NCBI GenBank assembly: GCA_013288235.1
Contig: JABDCF010000020.1
Location: 1 to 44,294, forward strand
DNA length: 44,294 nt
Direction: 5' to 3'
Source of the DNA: Bacteroidota bacterium
GTDB taxonomy: Bacteria; Bacteroidota; Bacteroidia; Sphingobacteriales; Sphingobacteriaceae
Under the pieces are notes generated by a model. It did no database searches. It was not told the DNA's origin and saw only the letters and a program-made list of their open reading frames with translations. This document shows, one piece after another, positions 43,562-44,294 of this stretch. The translations under genes and the position numbers were made by a program. The first letter of the stretch is position 1, and each line of letters begins with the position of its first letter.

Positions 43562-43608
43562 GCGGGAATTTTCGAATGTGCGTTCATAGCCGTTCTGAAA
43601 ATTCCCGC
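43562..43608. terminator. Hairpin between convergent genes
   Basis: The arms GCGGGAATTTTC (43562-43573) and GAAAATTCCCGC (43597-43608) are perfect 12-base complements around a 23-base loop. The position between the converging permease 5 and hypothetical gene suits a two-way terminator. Confidence 0.6.
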
Positions 43609-43617
43609 TCAATTATC

Positions 43618-44294
43618 TTACCACAAAAACAACGGCATCAGCCATATTGGCGAAACATAATATGGATCATAATAAGGCTCGTAATACTCAACCGTTTCTT
43701 CTTCTACTATGGTATCCCCGCCATTATTATTGCCGGAGTTTTGGGCTTGTTCTTTTTCCTGCTCCAGTAATTTTATCATTAGCTCAGATCCCTGGCCTAT
43801 CATGTCAACCATGGCATCTTCGCCGACTTCTTCGGGCTTAATAGCTGTTTTGCATATCTCCTCAATTTCGTTCCACTCATTGTCAGATACCAGGTCCATT
43901 TGCCAGCCTGCGGAGGTTGTATCAAACCTATTCTCGTTGATGAACGACATGAATACTATTTCCGCCGGATCAATCTTTTTGAACATAGCGACAGCTATAC
44001 GCAAATCATCAAAACGTTCATCGTTGGTAAAGTCGGCCCAGGCATCATCACTGGTAAAATCAAAATACCGTGCGAAGGCGAACTCGCCTTTTTCAAGGTC
44101 AACGTATGAGAAAATGTCATACACCTTAAGGTATTCGGTATAACGTTTCATAAAGGTATCAAACACATCCTGCCCTTTGCCGGTAACCTGGTAAAACATG
44201 CCCGAAGTTTGCACATAGCCTTTTGACATTAGCTCGATGAACAAAGGCTCAAGCACGCTGTCGTCGCCGTTGGCCACCGTTTGAAATTTATGAT
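43618..44294 (-). CDS. Hypothetical protein, 5'-truncated by window edge
   Basis: The minus-strand frame is open to the end of the window and no stop lies upstream of the GTG at 44277. The true start is probably outside, so at least 225 residues are present and more upstream. The visible part is acidic, with E-x-x-D-x-F-D-x-F-M-K-R-Y and D-D-A-W-A-D-F-T-N-D-E-R-F-D-D-L-R-I-A-V stretches of helical character. An acidic linker follows, then a Y/E/P-rich C-terminus ending L-M-P-L-F-L-W. I do not recognise the family. The helical N-terminal part could be a winged-helix-like or regulatory domain, but this is a guess. Confidence 0.6.
   Translation of the reverse strand, partial: HKFQTVANGDDSVLEPLFIELMSKGYVQTSGMFYQVTGKGQDVFDTFMKRYTEYLKVYDIFSYVDLEKGEFAFARYFDFTSDDAWADFTNDERFDDLRIAVAMFKKIDPAEIVFMSFINENRFDTTSAGWQMDLVSDNEWNEIEEICKTAIKPEEVGEDAMVDMIGQGSELMIKLLEQEKEQAQNSGNNNGGDTIVEEETVEYYEPYYDPYYVSPIWLMPLFLW

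Overview
The window looks like a chromosomal segment of a Bacteroidota bacterium, most likely a Sphingobacteriaceae member of the Mucilaginibacter/Pedobacter type. The basis is gene content and style: paralogous FtsX/MacB-type permeases of about 800 residues, CarboxypepD-regulatory-domain outer-membrane barrels, a CCDC81-type HU/SPOR protein, DUF922, DUF2252 and DUF6496 proteins, a leucyl-tRNA synthetase with the Bacteroidota insertions, and weak or absent Shine-Dalgarno sequences. The genus is an inference. I saw no rRNA, tRNA, CRISPR array, transposase or phage gene.

Layout. 1-1.6 kb: a minus-strand lipoprotein gene with a strong terminator, and a decapitated paralogue of it. 1.8-8.1 kb (plus): a small DUF442-type phosphatase, leuS, and a large outer-membrane barrel. 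8.2-10.0 kb (minus): a membrane-anchored MutS-family ATPase broken at an A8 run. 10.2-12.5 kb: rlmH, a remnant of a four-helix-bundle gene between perfect inverted repeats, an AI-2E-family permease, and a DUF6496 micro-protein. 12.5-16.0 kb (minus): Gfo/Idh/MocA oxidoreductase, aldo/keto reductase, folC. 16.1-24.1 kb (minus): a tight cluster of TPR lipid-free exported protein, plug-less beta-barrel, HU-SPOR membrane protein, ExbB, ExbD and TonB, running into folC. 24.4-26.8 kb (plus): DUF922 putative metalloprotease and DUF2252 protein. 26.9-30.7 kb (minus): two tandem zinc-ribbon micro-proteins not previously apparent because they use TTG starts, a BamA/TamA-type barrel, an alpha/beta hydrolase and a beta-lactamase-fold serine hydrolase. 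31.0-43.5 kb (plus): five tandem FtsX/MacB-type permeases without an ATPase, the first one frameshifted. 43.6 kb to the end: a partial hypothetical gene on the minus strand.

The most unusual signal is not a gene. At least a dozen gene boundaries carry arrays of short words, usually exactly seven bases long and kept in phase, often as a forward array, a short spacer and a reverse-complement array. The word differs between loci but some words recur (CAGTTTG, CTAATCT, TTTACGA). The arrays overlap start or stop codons, encode protein ends, and have entered two essential genes in frame (leuS and folC). I regard this as the best candidate for an undescribed system here. The second is the TPR/barrel/HU-SPOR/ExbBD/TonB cluster, which reads like a dedicated envelope machine linking nucleoid, septal peptidoglycan and outer membrane.
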